From assembly GCA_947379755.1 (NCBI GenBank), contig CANCOC010000003.1:1-64000 (forward strand): 64,000 nt of DNA, given 5' to 3'. Under the pieces are notes generated by a model. That model was not told the DNA's origin and did no database searches. It saw only the letters and a program-made list of their open reading frames with translations. Origin of the DNA: Alcaligenaceae bacterium (GTDB lineage: Bacteria > Pseudomonadota > Gammaproteobacteria > Burkholderiales > Burkholderiaceae_B). The translations under genes were made by a program, and so were the position numbers. Below, one piece after another: positions 31,633 through 40,630 of this stretch (the stretch's first letter is position 1; each line of letters starts with the position of its first letter).

Positions 31633-32457
31633 ATGAATGCCCGGCCGCCAGGTTCCCCTCCCTACGTATTGCAGGCTCAAGGCTTGCGACTTCAGTATGG
31701 CGATGCGGCTCCGCTGATCTCTGGTCTGGACCTCGCCGTCGCCGCGGGTGAAATCGTAGCGATTCTTGGTCCGAGCGGTGTGGGCAAATCCAGTCTGCTC
31801 CGTATTCTTGCAGGTTTGCAACAGGCCTCTGCCGGAGCGGTGATGGTCGATGGCGAGCCCATTGATGGCACGCACCCACGTGTCGCGATGGCGTTTCAGG
31901 ATCCAAGCCTGCTGCCCTGGCTGACGCTGGAAAAAAACGTGGCCTTTGGTCTGGATTTTCGTCATCAGCCACGCTTGACGGCGGCTGAAAAAAATCAACG
32001 CGTTACAGCTGCCATTCGCGAAGTGGGTCTCGAACATGCCCGGCTGCGCATGCCGGCTGAGTTGTCTGGTGGGATGGCACAGCGTACCGCTCTTGCGCGC
32101 TGTGTGGCGAGGCAACCAGAAGTGATTCTGCTGGACGAACCCTTTGGTGCCCTGGATGAAGTGACTCGCGCGGCGATGCAGCGACTCTTGCTCACACTGC
32201 GCGAAGACCTGGGCACTGCAGCCGTACTGATCACGCATGATATCGATGAGGCCCTGCAAGTGGCCGATCGCATCGTCTTGCTGGGGGGCGCGCCCGCCCA
32301 CGTGATTGGTGAATGGAATATTACCTATACTCAGCCCCGCGATGACCTGGTCGAAGAACTGGGCCAGCTCCGGATTGAAATTTTGCGCACGCTGCATCGC
32401 GCGCTCCACCCTCAGGCTGCCAAGCCTAAAACAAAGGAATTCGCTGATGTGTCTTGA
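31633..32457 (+). CDS. ABC transporter ATPase (NrtD/SsuB/TauB type)
   Basis: A 274-residue ATPase. Walker A is GPSGVGKSS, the Q-loop is MAFQDPSLLPWLT, the signature is LSGGMAQRTALARC, Walker B is VILLDEPFGALDE and the switch His is in LITHDIDEAL. The QDPSLLPW form is typical of the nitrate/sulfonate/taurine class. The gene overlaps the binding-protein gene by 11 bp, so the three genes form one tight operon ATPase-binding protein-permease. Confidence 0.94.
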   Translation: MNARPPGSPPYVLQAQGLRLQYGDAAPLISGLDLAVAAGEIVAILGPSGVGKSSLLRILAGLQQASAGAVMVDGEPIDGTHPRVAMAFQDPSLLPWLTLEKNVAFGLDFRHQPRLTAAEKNQRVTAAIREVGLEHARLRMPAELSGGMAQRTALARCVARQPEVILLDEPFGALDEVTRAAMQRLLLTLREDLGTAAVLITHDIDEALQVADRIVLLGGAPAHVIGEWNITYTQPRDDLVEELGQLRIEILRTLHRALHPQAAKPKTKEFADVS

Positions 32458-33640
32458 ACATATTTCGCGTCGTGAGATGCTCAAGCTGGCTAGTCTGCTG
32501 ACTGTCGCAGGCGCTGCTCCACTCTTGTCCACCTTCAATGCACAGGCGCAAGAAAAAGCAAATGGCCCGGTTCGTATCGGTTATTTGCCCATTACGGATG
32601 CCGCTCCATTATTGGTGGCGCATAACAACGGCTATTTCAAAGACGCAGGCCTGGATGTTGAAAAGCCAACCATGCTGCGTAGCTGGGCGCAGTTGATTGA
32701 GGCGTTTATTTCTGGCCAGGTCAATGTGGTGCATCTGTTGTCACCCATGACGGTCTGGGCGCGCTTTGGCAGCAATGTTCCGGCCAAAGTGGTGGCCTGG
32801 AATCATGTGGATGGATCGGCTGTGACGGTCGCGCCCGATATCAACGATCTAAAAGATCTGGGTGGCAAGACTGTTGCGATTCCATTCTGGTATTCGATTC
32901 ATAACGTTGTGCTGCAAGCCATGTTGCGCGATGCAGGACTCAAACCTGTTTCGAGCAAGCAGGGCAAGCCTGCTGCAAATGAGGTCAACCTGGTGGTCAT
33001 GGCGCCTGCTGATATGCCACCCGCTCTGGCTGCACGCAATATCGCTGGCTATATCGTCGCAGAGCCATTTAATGCCGTGGCTGAAACCATGGGCATTGGT
33101 AAAGTGCTGCGCTTTACTGGTGATGTATGGAAGAATCACGCTTGCTGCACGGTGTTCATGCATGAGCGTGATCTTGAGCAACGTCCTGAGTGGTCACAAA
33201 AAGTCGTCGATGCGATCGTACGTGCACAGCTCTGGACGCGTGAACACCGGGCCGAAACAGCTCAGTTGCTGTCCAAGGAAGGTGCCAATCACTACACTCC
33301 ACACGGACTGCCCGCACTGACAAAGGTCCTGGCTCCACCAGCGTCCGATACCGAAACCTACCTGGCCTCACGCGCGATCCGTCATCCGCAGTGGCAGGAA
33401 AAACGTATTGATTTTCAGCCTTATCCTTATCCAAGTTACACCGAAGAGCTCGTTGCGCGCCTCAAGGACACCCTGATCGAAGCTGATCGTGGATTCCTTG
33501 CAAATCTTGATGGCAAGACTGCTGCCTCGCAGCTGGTTGATGATCGGTTTGTCAAACGTGCAATCGAAGCTGCAGGTGGCATGACAAAGTTTGGTCAGCC
33601 GGCCGGATACGTCCGCAAGGAAGTCATCGAGTTGACATGA
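32447..33640 (+). CDS. ABC transporter binding protein, NrtA/CmpA-like, probable Tat substrate
   Basis: A 397-residue periplasmic protein of the NMT1/NrtA-like class (RIGYLPITDAAPLLVAHNNGYF). The N-terminus has SRREMLKLASLLTVAGAA, which fits the twin-arginine motif S-R-R-x-phi-L-K, ending near AQA. I chose the ATG beginning MCLEHISRRE; the longer track ORF overlaps the ATPase gene by 150 bp. The ligand is not decidable: nitrate, bicarbonate, sulfonates and pyrimidine precursors are all bound by relatives. It is coupled to the permease by an ATGA overlap. Confidence 0.9.
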   Translation: MCLEHISRREMLKLASLLTVAGAAPLLSTFNAQAQEKANGPVRIGYLPITDAAPLLVAHNNGYFKDAGLDVEKPTMLRSWAQLIEAFISGQVNVVHLLSPMTVWARFGSNVPAKVVAWNHVDGSAVTVAPDINDLKDLGGKTVAIPFWYSIHNVVLQAMLRDAGLKPVSSKQGKPAANEVNLVVMAPADMPPALAARNIAGYIVAEPFNAVAETMGIGKVLRFTGDVWKNHACCTVFMHERDLEQRPEWSQKVVDAIVRAQLWTREHRAETAQLLSKEGANHYTPHGLPALTKVLAPPASDTETYLASRAIRHPQWQEKRIDFQPYPYPSYTEELVARLKDTLIEADRGFLANLDGKTAASQLVDDRFVKRAIEAAGGMTKFGQPAGYVRKEVIELT

Positions 33641-34413
33641 ATGTGACTGTATGGATGCGCAGTGGCGCGGGGCGTGCGCTGCTAGGCCTGTTAGGCATGG
33701 CGGTGCTGATAGGGATCTGGTGGTTGCTGACCGTACCGTTTTCAGTTTCGGGCGGAATGGGGCAGCGCTTTGCGCCGGGACCTTCTTTGGCCACACTGGC
33801 TGCGATGCTGCAGAGCGCGGAAATCTGGATTCACATTGCCGTCAGTCTGCAGCGTGTGGCGGTCGGGCTGGGGTTGGCCTTGCTGGTGGGCGTGCCGCTA
33901 GGTTTGTTACTCGGCGCCTCAAGCAGCATGAATGCAACACTGTCTCCAGCCTTTCAGTTTTTGCGCATGATCTCGCCATTGTCCTGGATGCCGATCGCTG
34001 TCATGGCGTTTGGCGTGGGAGATCGGCCCGTTTATTTTCTGCTTGCTTTTGCGGCAGTCTGGCCGATCATGCTCAATACACTTGCTGGGGTCAGGCAACT
34101 GGATCCACGCTGGCTGCAACTCTCTCGCAGTCTGTCTGCGACACGGTGGGAGACGCTCAAGGGCGTGATCCTGCCAGGCATACTCGGTCATGTGTTGACT
34201 GGTACGCGGCTTGCAATTGGCATTGTCTGGATTGTGCTGGTGCCTTGCGAAATGCTGGGCGTTTCTGCAGGGCTGGGATATTTTATTCTCGATACCCGTG
34301 ACCGGCTCGCTTATCACGAGCTCATGGCCACGGTTGTTCTGATCGGTCTGCTCGGTTTTTTACTTGATACGGCATTTCGTGAGCTGTATCGATTATGGAG
34401 CAAAACCAGCTGA
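33637..34413 (+). CDS. ABC transporter permease (NrtB/SsuC type)
   Basis: A 258-residue inner-membrane protein with about six hydrophobic segments. The cytoplasmic EAA-like loop that contacts the ATPase is seen at QLSRSLSATRWETLKGVILPGILGHV (quoted in part). It overlaps the binding-protein gene by 4 bp (ATGA) and ends one base before the convergent pit gene. Confidence 0.93.
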   Translation: MNVTVWMRSGAGRALLGLLGMAVLIGIWWLLTVPFSVSGGMGQRFAPGPSLATLAAMLQSAEIWIHIAVSLQRVAVGLGLALLVGVPLGLLLGASSSMNATLSPAFQFLRMISPLSWMPIAVMAFGVGDRPVYFLLAFAAVWPIMLNTLAGVRQLDPRWLQLSRSLSATRWETLKGVILPGILGHVLTGTRLAIGIVWIVLVPCEMLGVSAGLGYFILDTRDRLAYHELMATVVLIGLLGFLLDTAFRELYRLWSKTS

Positions 34414-34414
34414 G

Positions 34415-35890
34415 TTATTTGATCAGTTGCGAGGCGGCCCAGAACAGTCCTGCGGACAGCAGCATCGAAGCAGGCAACGTGAGCACCCAGGCCAGCAAAA
34501 TCGTACGGATGGTGCTTTGATGCAGGCCACTGCGATTGGCGACCATGGTGCCCGCGACGCCAGACGAGAGCACATGCGTGGTTGAGACTGGCAGGCTGTA
34601 AATATTGGCGATGCCAATTGCAAAGACTGCCGTGACTTGTGCCGCCATCCCCTGGGCATAGGTCATGCCGGATTTACCAATTTTTTCACCCACTGTCTTG
34701 ACGACGCGTTTCCAGCCGACCATGGTGCCCAACCCCAGCGCCAGGGCAACGAGCAGGATGACCCAGAACGGTGCGTATTCTGTTGTCGAGACCAGATCTT
34801 TGCGCAGCTTTTGCAGGTCAGATTTTTCGCGGTGCGGCAGACCTGGCAAGGCTGTGACTTTACGAGCGGTATCGTCCAGGCAAAGCAGGTAGCGCCGGAC
34901 ATCAATGCGTGTCTCAGGCTTGAGTTCCTGGAAGTCCCTCACCCCAGCCAGTGAGGTACGCAATGCTGTAATGGTTGCCATGGTGGTTGCTGGATCGCAG
35001 CGGTAGACCTTTGGCAGGTCATCATGTCGGTCTGCCTTGTCCAGCATCAGGTATTCGCCGAGCGTGTGACTGTTTCTTTCATAAAAATCACTCAAATGCA
35101 GTGCTGCATCATAGGAGCGTTTGATTTCGTATGGGGTCGCGTCGAAATCCAGCACGAACTTGGCGGGCACAATGCCGATCAGCACCAGCATGATCAAACC
35201 AATTCCTTTTTGTCCATCGTTGGAGCCATGCACAAAACTCATCCCCATCGCGGACATGATCAGCACCACGCGATTCCAGAAAGGAGGGCGTTTTTTATCG
35301 GCTAGTTCCAGACGCCTCTCGGGGGTCGCATGCATTTTTGAAAGCGGCCACCAGTATTTGAGCAAAATCAGAAAGAGTGCGGCGATGACAAAGCCTGCAA
35401 TAGGTGAACCCACCAGGGACATGCCGATTTCGATCGCTTTGCGCCAGTTCACGCCATCTTGCAGCGGGATGCCTGTCAGCCAGGCGTTTGCCAGGCCAAC
35501 TCCCAGAATTGAGCCAATCAAGGTGTGTGAGCTTGAGGCAGGAATACCAAAATACCAGGTGCCAAAGTTCCAGGCAATGGCTGCCGAGAGCATCGAAAAC
35601 ACCATGATCAGACCGCGATTGGTATCGACGTCAATCAGTAATTCAACAGGTAGTAGGTGGACAATTGCATAGGCGACACCGACACCACCCAAGAGCACAC
35701 CCAGAAAATTAAAGAATCCTGAACCCATCACCGCAAGGTTGGGTGGCAGTGCCCGTGTGTATATCACTGTGGCTACGGCGTTGGCTGTATCGTGAAAGCC
35801 ATTGATAAATTCGAAGGCCAGAACAAACGCCAGTGCGAGAATGAGACTGATGATGACCCATGGGGTCAGCCCTGCAAAGAAATCAAACAT
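34415..35890 (-). CDS. pitA: Low-affinity inorganic phosphate transporter, Pit family
   Basis: A 491-residue inner-membrane carrier that co-transports metal-phosphate with protons. Both copies of the internal duplication are seen: GFHDTANAVATVIYT near the N-terminus and GSNDGQKGIGLIML in the middle, with a long cytoplasmic loop before the last helices. I chose the ATG beginning MFDFFAGLTPW; the track start adds 32 hydrophilic residues. It is a single gene, divergent from the Mog-type gene. Confidence 0.93.
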   Translation of the reverse strand: MFDFFAGLTPWVIISLILALAFVLAFEFINGFHDTANAVATVIYTRALPPNLAVMGSGFFNFLGVLLGGVGVAYAIVHLLPVELLIDVDTNRGLIMVFSMLSAAIAWNFGTWYFGIPASSSHTLIGSILGVGLANAWLTGIPLQDGVNWRKAIEIGMSLVGSPIAGFVIAALFLILLKYWWPLSKMHATPERRLELADKKRPPFWNRVVLIMSAMGMSFVHGSNDGQKGIGLIMLVLIGIVPAKFVLDFDATPYEIKRSYDAALHLSDFYERNSHTLGEYLMLDKADRHDDLPKVYRCDPATTMATITALRTSLAGVRDFQELKPETRIDVRRYLLCLDDTARKVTALPGLPHREKSDLQKLRKDLVSTTEYAPFWVILLVALALGLGTMVGWKRVVKTVGEKIGKSGMTYAQGMAAQVTAVFAIGIANIYSLPVSTTHVLSSGVAGTMVANRSGLHQSTIRTILLAWVLTLPASMLLSAGLFWAASQLIK

Positions 35891-36008
35891 GTCGGTGTCA
35901 GAAGTGAATTTTGTGTATTTTACGTGTAATAAAACTCTTTTCTGCTTAAACCATGAAGATTCATACCTGCGTGCGTGATCTGTCACAATCTTTTGGTGAA
36001 TTGAGTAC

Positions 36009-36029
36009 AGTGGTCACTGAAGTAGTGAC
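36009..36029. promoter_or_regulatory. Nested inverted repeats upstream of the Mog-type gene
   Basis: CAGTG-GT-CACTG (36009-36020) and GTCACT-GAAGT-AGTGAC (36013-36029) overlap, giving three GTCACT/AGTGAC half-sites in 21 bp in the 177-bp divergent gap between pitA and the Mog-type gene. This suggests a regulator-binding site; the regulator is unknown. Confidence 0.35.
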
Positions 36030-36067
36030 TGAATTTTTAAATTTCCGGCATTCTTTTTTAAGCAAAT

Positions 36068-36694
36068 ATGACAAATCAATCAAAGGTATCGACAGAAACT
36101 CTGCGCGTGGGCCTCGTTTCGGTCTCGGACCGCGCCTCACAAGGTGTGTACGTGGATCAGGGCATTCCTGCCCTCCAGAGCTGGCTGGAAGGCGCGTTGA
36201 CGACGCCCTTGCAGATTGTTTCCCGCCTGGTTCAGGATGATGCTGCGACCATTTCGGCGGCACTGGTCGAGCTGGTCGATATTGAGCAATGCCATCTTGT
36301 GCTGACCACGGGCGGGACGGGGCCAGCACGTCGGGACGTCACGCCTGAGGCGACTCAGGCGGTTGCCACGCGCGAAATACCTGGTTTTGGTGAGCAGATG
36401 CGCCAGATCAGCCTGCAGTTCGTACCGACGGCAATCCTGTCTCGTCAGTTAGCTGTGTTGCGTGAAATCGATGGCCACGCCGCGTTGATCATCAATCTGC
36501 CAGGCCAACCCAAGGCCATCAGCGAAACCCTGGAAGGGCTCAAGCGAGAGGATGGCAGTTCGGTCGTATCAGGTATTTTTGCGGCGGTGCCTTATTGCAT
36601 CGATCTGATCGGTGGTCCTTATATTGAAACCAACGAGCAGGTCGTCAAGGCCTTTCGTCCAAAATCTGCCCGCCGGCAACCGCCAGCGGGCTAG
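36068..36694 (+). CDS. mog: Molybdopterin adenylyltransferase-like protein (MogA/MoaB)
   Basis: A 208-residue MogA-type protein that adenylates molybdopterin before molybdenum insertion. The family signature is LTTGGTGPARRDVTPEATQAV, and the N-terminal GLVSVSDRASQGVYVDQG and C-terminal INLPGQPKAI blocks are intact. No other molybdenum cofactor gene is in the window. It lies between pitA and a methyltransferase gene and looks monocistronic. Confidence 0.9.
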   Translation: MTNQSKVSTETLRVGLVSVSDRASQGVYVDQGIPALQSWLEGALTTPLQIVSRLVQDDAATISAALVELVDIEQCHLVLTTGGTGPARRDVTPEATQAVATREIPGFGEQMRQISLQFVPTAILSRQLAVLREIDGHAALIINLPGQPKAISETLEGLKREDGSSVVSGIFAAVPYCIDLIGGPYIETNEQVVKAFRPKSARRQPPAG

Positions 36695-36700
36695 AGGTGG

Positions 36701-37897
36701 TTAGTGGGCTTTTAAGCGCCAGAGCGATGTGACCTCCTGGCGTCTGGCATCGGCCAAGGGATCTTCCTCATCTTTGGATTTTGGGTGAATCGGCCGGGTG
36801 TCCAGACGCTCAAGTACCTCAAGACCCGCCATATCAATCAGGGCCAGCAGATCTTCCCGGCTGCGCAGATGCAAATGCTCGGCCAGATCCGAGAGGATTA
36901 GCCAGACTTCGCCATTCGGGTTCAGGTGCTCGCAGGCACCGTTGAGCAAGCCCTTGAGCATGCGTTGATCGGGATCGTAGACTGCATGTTCCAGTGCAGA
37001 TGCCGGCTTGCCAGGGAGCCATGGTGGGTTGCAGACGATCAGGTCCGCCCGCCCCTCGGGGTAAAGATCCGTTGCACGCAATTTAATCTGATTTTCACGC
37101 TTGAGCAGGCGAATGTTTTCACGGGCGCAGTCAATGGCTTTGGGGTTGGCATCGGTGGCGATGACCAAAGGTACACCGCGCTGGACCAGGAGCGCTGCCA
37201 GCACGCCGGTGCCCGTACCCACATCAAAGGCGATCTGAATATCGCCACCCATGTTTGCACGCAACAGCAAGTCAATGTATTCGGCACGTACGGGCGCAAA
37301 GACGCCATAGTGCGGGTGAATATGCGCCTGCAATGCAGGAATTTCAACACCTTTTTTACGCCACTCATAGGCACTGATGACGCCCAGTAGTTCGCTCATG
37401 GGAACCACATAGCCTGCCTGGTCATCGCCGTATGCAGCCATGCAGGCTGCTGTCACATCGGGCGCACGTCTTTGCTTCAATACGTGATGCGGCTCTACGC
37501 GCAACAAGAGCATGCCAAGTGTGCGTGCGCGTTGCGCGCGCGCCAGGCGCACCTGGTGAAATCGTTCCGGGTAGGGCATGTCGGCATATTTAACCCGGCG
37601 TTTGGCGGTACGCCGACCCATGGCCTGCAGCAGTTGGCGGGCATTCTGAAAATCGCCTGTCCAGATCAGTCCCACACCTTCGCTGGCATACCGGTAGGCC
37701 GTGTCGGCTGTCATCGTGTCGTCGGCGACCATGGTGCGCTTGGGAGGTGCCCAGTTATTTTCAGAGCGCCAGATTGCACGACAGGTCTGTTCTTGATTGT
37801 CCAGCCATTCTATGTGGGTGGCGACCGGCGTTGGTCCCTTTGCAGGGGACTTTACGCCAGGAGTGGCGGGGGTCGGGGAGGGGGCTGATTCATGCAT
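36701..37897 (-). CDS. Class I SAM-dependent methyltransferase (MTS type) with an N-terminal extension
   Basis: A 398-residue cytoplasmic protein. The AdoMet-binding fold is in the C-terminal half: motif I FDVGTGTGVLAALL, then VIATDANPKAIDCA and the catalytic NPPW in DLIVCNPPWLPG, the N-P-P-W/Y signature of enzymes that methylate exocyclic amino groups of nucleic acids or the N5 of glutamine. The N-terminal 170 residues are basic and hold no motif I recognise. The target (RNA, DNA or protein) is not decidable. It is convergent with the Mog-type gene. Confidence 0.85.
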   Translation of the reverse strand: MHESAPSPTPATPGVKSPAKGPTPVATHIEWLDNQEQTCRAIWRSENNWAPPKRTMVADDTMTADTAYRYASEGVGLIWTGDFQNARQLLQAMGRRTAKRRVKYADMPYPERFHQVRLARAQRARTLGMLLLRVEPHHVLKQRRAPDVTAACMAAYGDDQAGYVVPMSELLGVISAYEWRKKGVEIPALQAHIHPHYGVFAPVRAEYIDLLLRANMGGDIQIAFDVGTGTGVLAALLVQRGVPLVIATDANPKAIDCARENIRLLKRENQIKLRATDLYPEGRADLIVCNPPWLPGKPASALEHAVYDPDQRMLKGLLNGACEHLNPNGEVWLILSDLAEHLHLRSREDLLALIDMAGLEVLERLDTRPIHPKSKDEEDPLADARRQEVTSLWRLKAH

Positions 37898-38034
37898 AAG
37901 TGGGTCTCTGGACGCAAAAACTAAAGGCCAAAACCGACTTTTCGGCCGAGTTGGGGCAAATACTGCAGCGCTGCCGTAAAATAATGCGTTAATTCACGAT
38001 CAACCCCGACATTTTGCTCTAAAAAGGATTTCTC

Positions 38035-39099
38035 ATGGCCCTCGTCTCAATGCGCCAGCTTTTAGATCATGCCGCCGAGCATGGTTATGGTATTCCAGCT
38101 TTCAACGTGAACAACCTCGAACAAGTTCAGGCCATCATGGAAGCCGCTGCCCAGACTGACAGCCCAGTCATCATGCAGGCTTCGGCCGGCGCGCGCAAAT
38201 ATGCCGGTGAGGGGTTCCTTAAATATCTGATTCAGGCTGCCGTTGAGTCCTACCCCCACATTCCCGTGGTGATGCATCAGGATCATGGCCAGTCACCTAA
38301 AATCTGTCAGGGTGCGATTGACCTGGGCTTCTCAAGCGTCATGATGGATGGTTCACTCAAAGAAGATGGCAAAACGATTGCTGATTACGACTATAACGTC
38401 GCGGTGACCAGGCAGGTTGTCGACATGGCCCACAAACTGGGCGTGACAGTTGAGGGTGAGCTCGGATGCCTCGGCTCGCTCGAAACCATGGAAGGTGATA
38501 AAGAAGACGGCCACGGCGCCGACGGCAAACTGACCATGGATCAGTTGCTGACCGATCCTGAGCAGGCCGCTGACTTTGTGCGCAGGACCCAGCTCGATGC
38601 GCTGGCGATCGCCATTGGGACCAGTCACGGTGCCTATAAATTCACCCGTAAGCCTACGGGCGACATCCTGTCGATTTCACGCATCAAAGAAATCAACAAG
38701 CGTTTGCCCAATACGCACCTTGTGATGCACGGCAGCTCAAGCGTGCCACAAGAATTGCTCGCAGAGATCCGCCAGTTTGGTGGTGACATGAAAGAAACCT
38801 ACGGCGTCCCGGTCGAAGAAATCCAGGAGGCCATCAAGTTCGGGGTGCGCAAGATCAATATCGATACTGATATCCGTCTGGCTATGACTGGTGCAATCCG
38901 TCGTTTCTTTGCCGAAAATCCAGGCAAGTTTGATCCGCGTGAATATTTGAAGCCGGCCCGCGAAGCAGCAAAAGCAATTTGTATCGCCCGGTACCAGCAA
39001 TTCGGCACGGCTGGCAACGCCAGCAAGATCAAGGCGCTGCCATTGACAACGATCGCGGCGGAATATGCTGCGGGCAAGTTGTCACAGGTTGTCCAGTAA
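38035..39099 (+). CDS. fba: Fructose-bisphosphate aldolase, class II
   Basis: Zinc-dependent aldolase of glycolysis and gluconeogenesis, 354 residues, of the larger CbbA-like subgroup. Landmarks are [16 protein letters not shown], the zinc region [22 protein letters not shown] and [12 protein letters not shown] good AAGGA site precedes the ATG by six bases. In related genomes it usually follows pgk and pyk; here 8 kb of other genes separate it from pgk, and pyk is not in the window. Confidence 0.96.
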   Translation: MALVSMRQLLDHAAEHGYGIPAFNVNNLEQVQAIMEAAAQTDSPVIMQASAGARKYAGEGFLKYLIQAAVESYPHIPVVMHQDHGQSPKICQGAIDLGFSSVMMDGSLKEDGKTIADYDYNVAVTRQVVDMAHKLGVTVEGELGCLGSLETMEGDKEDGHGADGKLTMDQLLTDPEQAADFVRRTQLDALAIAIGTSHGAYKFTRKPTGDILSISRIKEINKRLPNTHLVMHGSSSVPQELLAEIRQFGGDMKETYGVPVEEIQEAIKFGVRKINIDTDIRLAMTGAIRRFFAENPGKFDPREYLKPAREAAKAICIARYQQFGTAGNASKIKALPLTTIAAEYAAGKLSQVVQ

Positions 39100-39126
39100 G
39101 CAGAGTCGGTTTTTGTAATTATCCCA

Positions 39127-39161
39127 GAGCGCCTGTGGCATGTTGTGCATGCCCGGCGCTC
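39127..39161 (+). promoter_or_regulatory. Two-tier hairpin in the fba-purC gap
   Basis: GAGCGCC pairs with GGCGCTC (7 bp) and inside it GGCATG pairs with CATGCC (6 bp) around TTGTG, separated by a small TGT/C internal loop. It ends 11 bp before an in-frame ATG of purC and covers the earliest possible GTG. No T-run follows, so it is either a Rho-aided end of fba or a structured purC leader. Confidence 0.55.
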
Positions 39162-39183
39162 GATTCATCAAATGGATCTATTT

Positions 39184-40065
39184 GTGACTGCAGCGCTCTA
39201 CGAATCCAGTATTAAATCCTTGCCCCTGCTTGCACGAGGCAAAGTACGTGACATGTATGCCGTAGGCGAGGACAAGTTGCTCATCATTGCAACGGACCGT
39301 ATTTCGGCGTTTGATGTCATCCTTGATGATCCGATTCCCGGTAAGGGCCAGGTGCTCAAAGAACTGACCGACTTCTGGCTGGCCAAGCTTGCTCACGTAC
39401 TGCCCAATCACTCAACGGGTATTGACCCAGCGGATGTGGTGACGGCTGAGGAGCGTGAACAGGTGATGGGTCGCGCCGTGGTGGTCAAGCGTCTTAAGCC
39501 GATTATGGTTGAGGCGGTCGCACGTGGTTATTTGATTGGCTCCGGCTGGAAAGATTATCAGGCCACAGGCTCTGTCTGCGGGATCGCTTTGCCTGCAGGA
39601 CTTCAGCAGGCCGGCAAACTTCCGCAACCAATTTTTACTCCCGCCGCAAAGGCTGAACTCGGCATGCACGACGAGAACGTCGACTTCGCGCATGTCATCA
39701 AGGAAGTCGGCATAGAAATGGCCGAGCGTATTCGCGAGGTGACCTTGCGTCTGTATGCAGAGGCATCCGCATTTGCAGCCACAAAAGGTATCATCATTGC
39801 CGATACCAAATTTGAATTTGGGCTGGACAGCGAGGGAACGTTGCATCTCATGGATGAGGTCCTGACGCCCGACTCTTCACGGTTCTGGCCAGCCGAGGGT
39901 TATCGGGCAGGCATCAGTCCTCCGTCTTTTGACAAACAGTTTGTGCGTGACTGGCTCGAGACCCAGGATTGGGACAAGACACCACCGGCACCCAAACTGC
40001 CCGCCGATGTGATTGCAAGGACTGCCGCAAAGTATCGCGAAGCACTTGATCGCCTGACCGCCTGA
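39184..40065 (+). CDS. purC: Phosphoribosylaminoimidazole-succinocarboxamide synthase
   Basis: SAICAR synthetase of purine synthesis. The N-terminal block [17 protein letters not shown] and the [14 protein letters not shown] and [17 protein letters not shown] segments are clear. The start is uncertain. I chose the GTG giving (M)[13 protein letters not shown] because relatives commonly begin with this sequence (293 aa). An ATG at 39172 adds four residues. The track GTG at 39145 lies inside a strong hairpin and is unlikely. Confidence 0.94.
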   Translation: MTAALYESSIKSLPLLARGKVRDMYAVGEDKLLIIATDRISAFDVILDDPIPGKGQVLKELTDFWLAKLAHVLPNHSTGIDPADVVTAEEREQVMGRAVVVKRLKPIMVEAVARGYLIGSGWKDYQATGSVCGIALPAGLQQAGKLPQPIFTPAAKAELGMHDENVDFAHVIKEVGIEMAERIREVTLRLYAEASAFAATKGIIIADTKFEFGLDSEGTLHLMDEVLTPDSSRFWPAEGYRAGISPPSFDKQFVRDWLETQDWDKTPPAPKLPADVIARTAAKYREALDRLTA

Positions 40066-40093
40066 TTGTTTTCATTTTTTATTGAGTCTTTGC

Positions 40094-40630
40094 ATGACAT
40101 CTTCTGCTTTATCTGACGGCGCTGCAGGCGCAAGCATTGTTCAACGTCCTCCGGTTGTGGGTGTCATCATGGGCTCTTCGAGCGACTGGGATGTCATGCA
40201 GCATGCTGTGAATATATTCACGGAATTCGGCGTGTCGTGCGAGACCCGTGTGATTTCGGCGCACCGTATGCCTCAGGACATGGCTGAATATGGTGCTGCA
40301 GCCGCCAGCCGGGGCTTGCGCGCGATTGTGGCTGGTGCAGGCGGTGCTGCGCATCTGCCAGGCATGATGGCTGCCCTGACTGAGGTGCCGGTGTTTGGTG
40401 TGCCCGTTCCTTCAAAATATCTTCGTGGTGAAGACTCCCTGTTGTCTATTGTGCAGATGCCTAAGGGTGTGCCCGTTGCAACCTTTGCAATTGGAGAGGC
40501 CGGCGCAGCCAATGCCGCCTTGCATGTGATTGCGAATCTGGCATGCACCGATCCTGCCTTGCGTGAGCAGCTCATTGCCTTTCGTGCCAGACAGACAGAG
40601 GCGGCACGCGCCATGCGGGTGCCCTTGTGA
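40094..40630 (+). CDS. purE: N5-carboxyaminoimidazole ribonucleotide mutase
   Basis: Class I PurE, which moves the carboxyl of N5-CAIR to give CAIR. It has 178 residues. The substrate loop is GVIMGSSSDWDVM, followed by RVISAHRMPQDM and VAGAGGAAHLPGM. I chose the ATG 12 bp after the TTG used by the track. The stop overlaps the GTG of purK (GTGA), matching the functional pairing of the two enzymes. Confidence 0.96.
   Translation: MTSSALSDGAAGASIVQRPPVVGVIMGSSSDWDVMQHAVNIFTEFGVSCETRVISAHRMPQDMAEYGAAAASRGLRAIVAGAGGAAHLPGMMAALTEVPVFGVPVPSKYLRGEDSLLSIVQMPKGVPVATFAIGEAGAANAALHVIANLACTDPALREQLIAFRARQTEAARAMRVPL

Noticed and set aside
31522-32538. 338-aa ORF on the minus strand opposite the ABC ATPase
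   Set aside because: The plus strand carries all ATPase motifs; the antisense frame is low-complexity in Gln, His and Arg and matches nothing.
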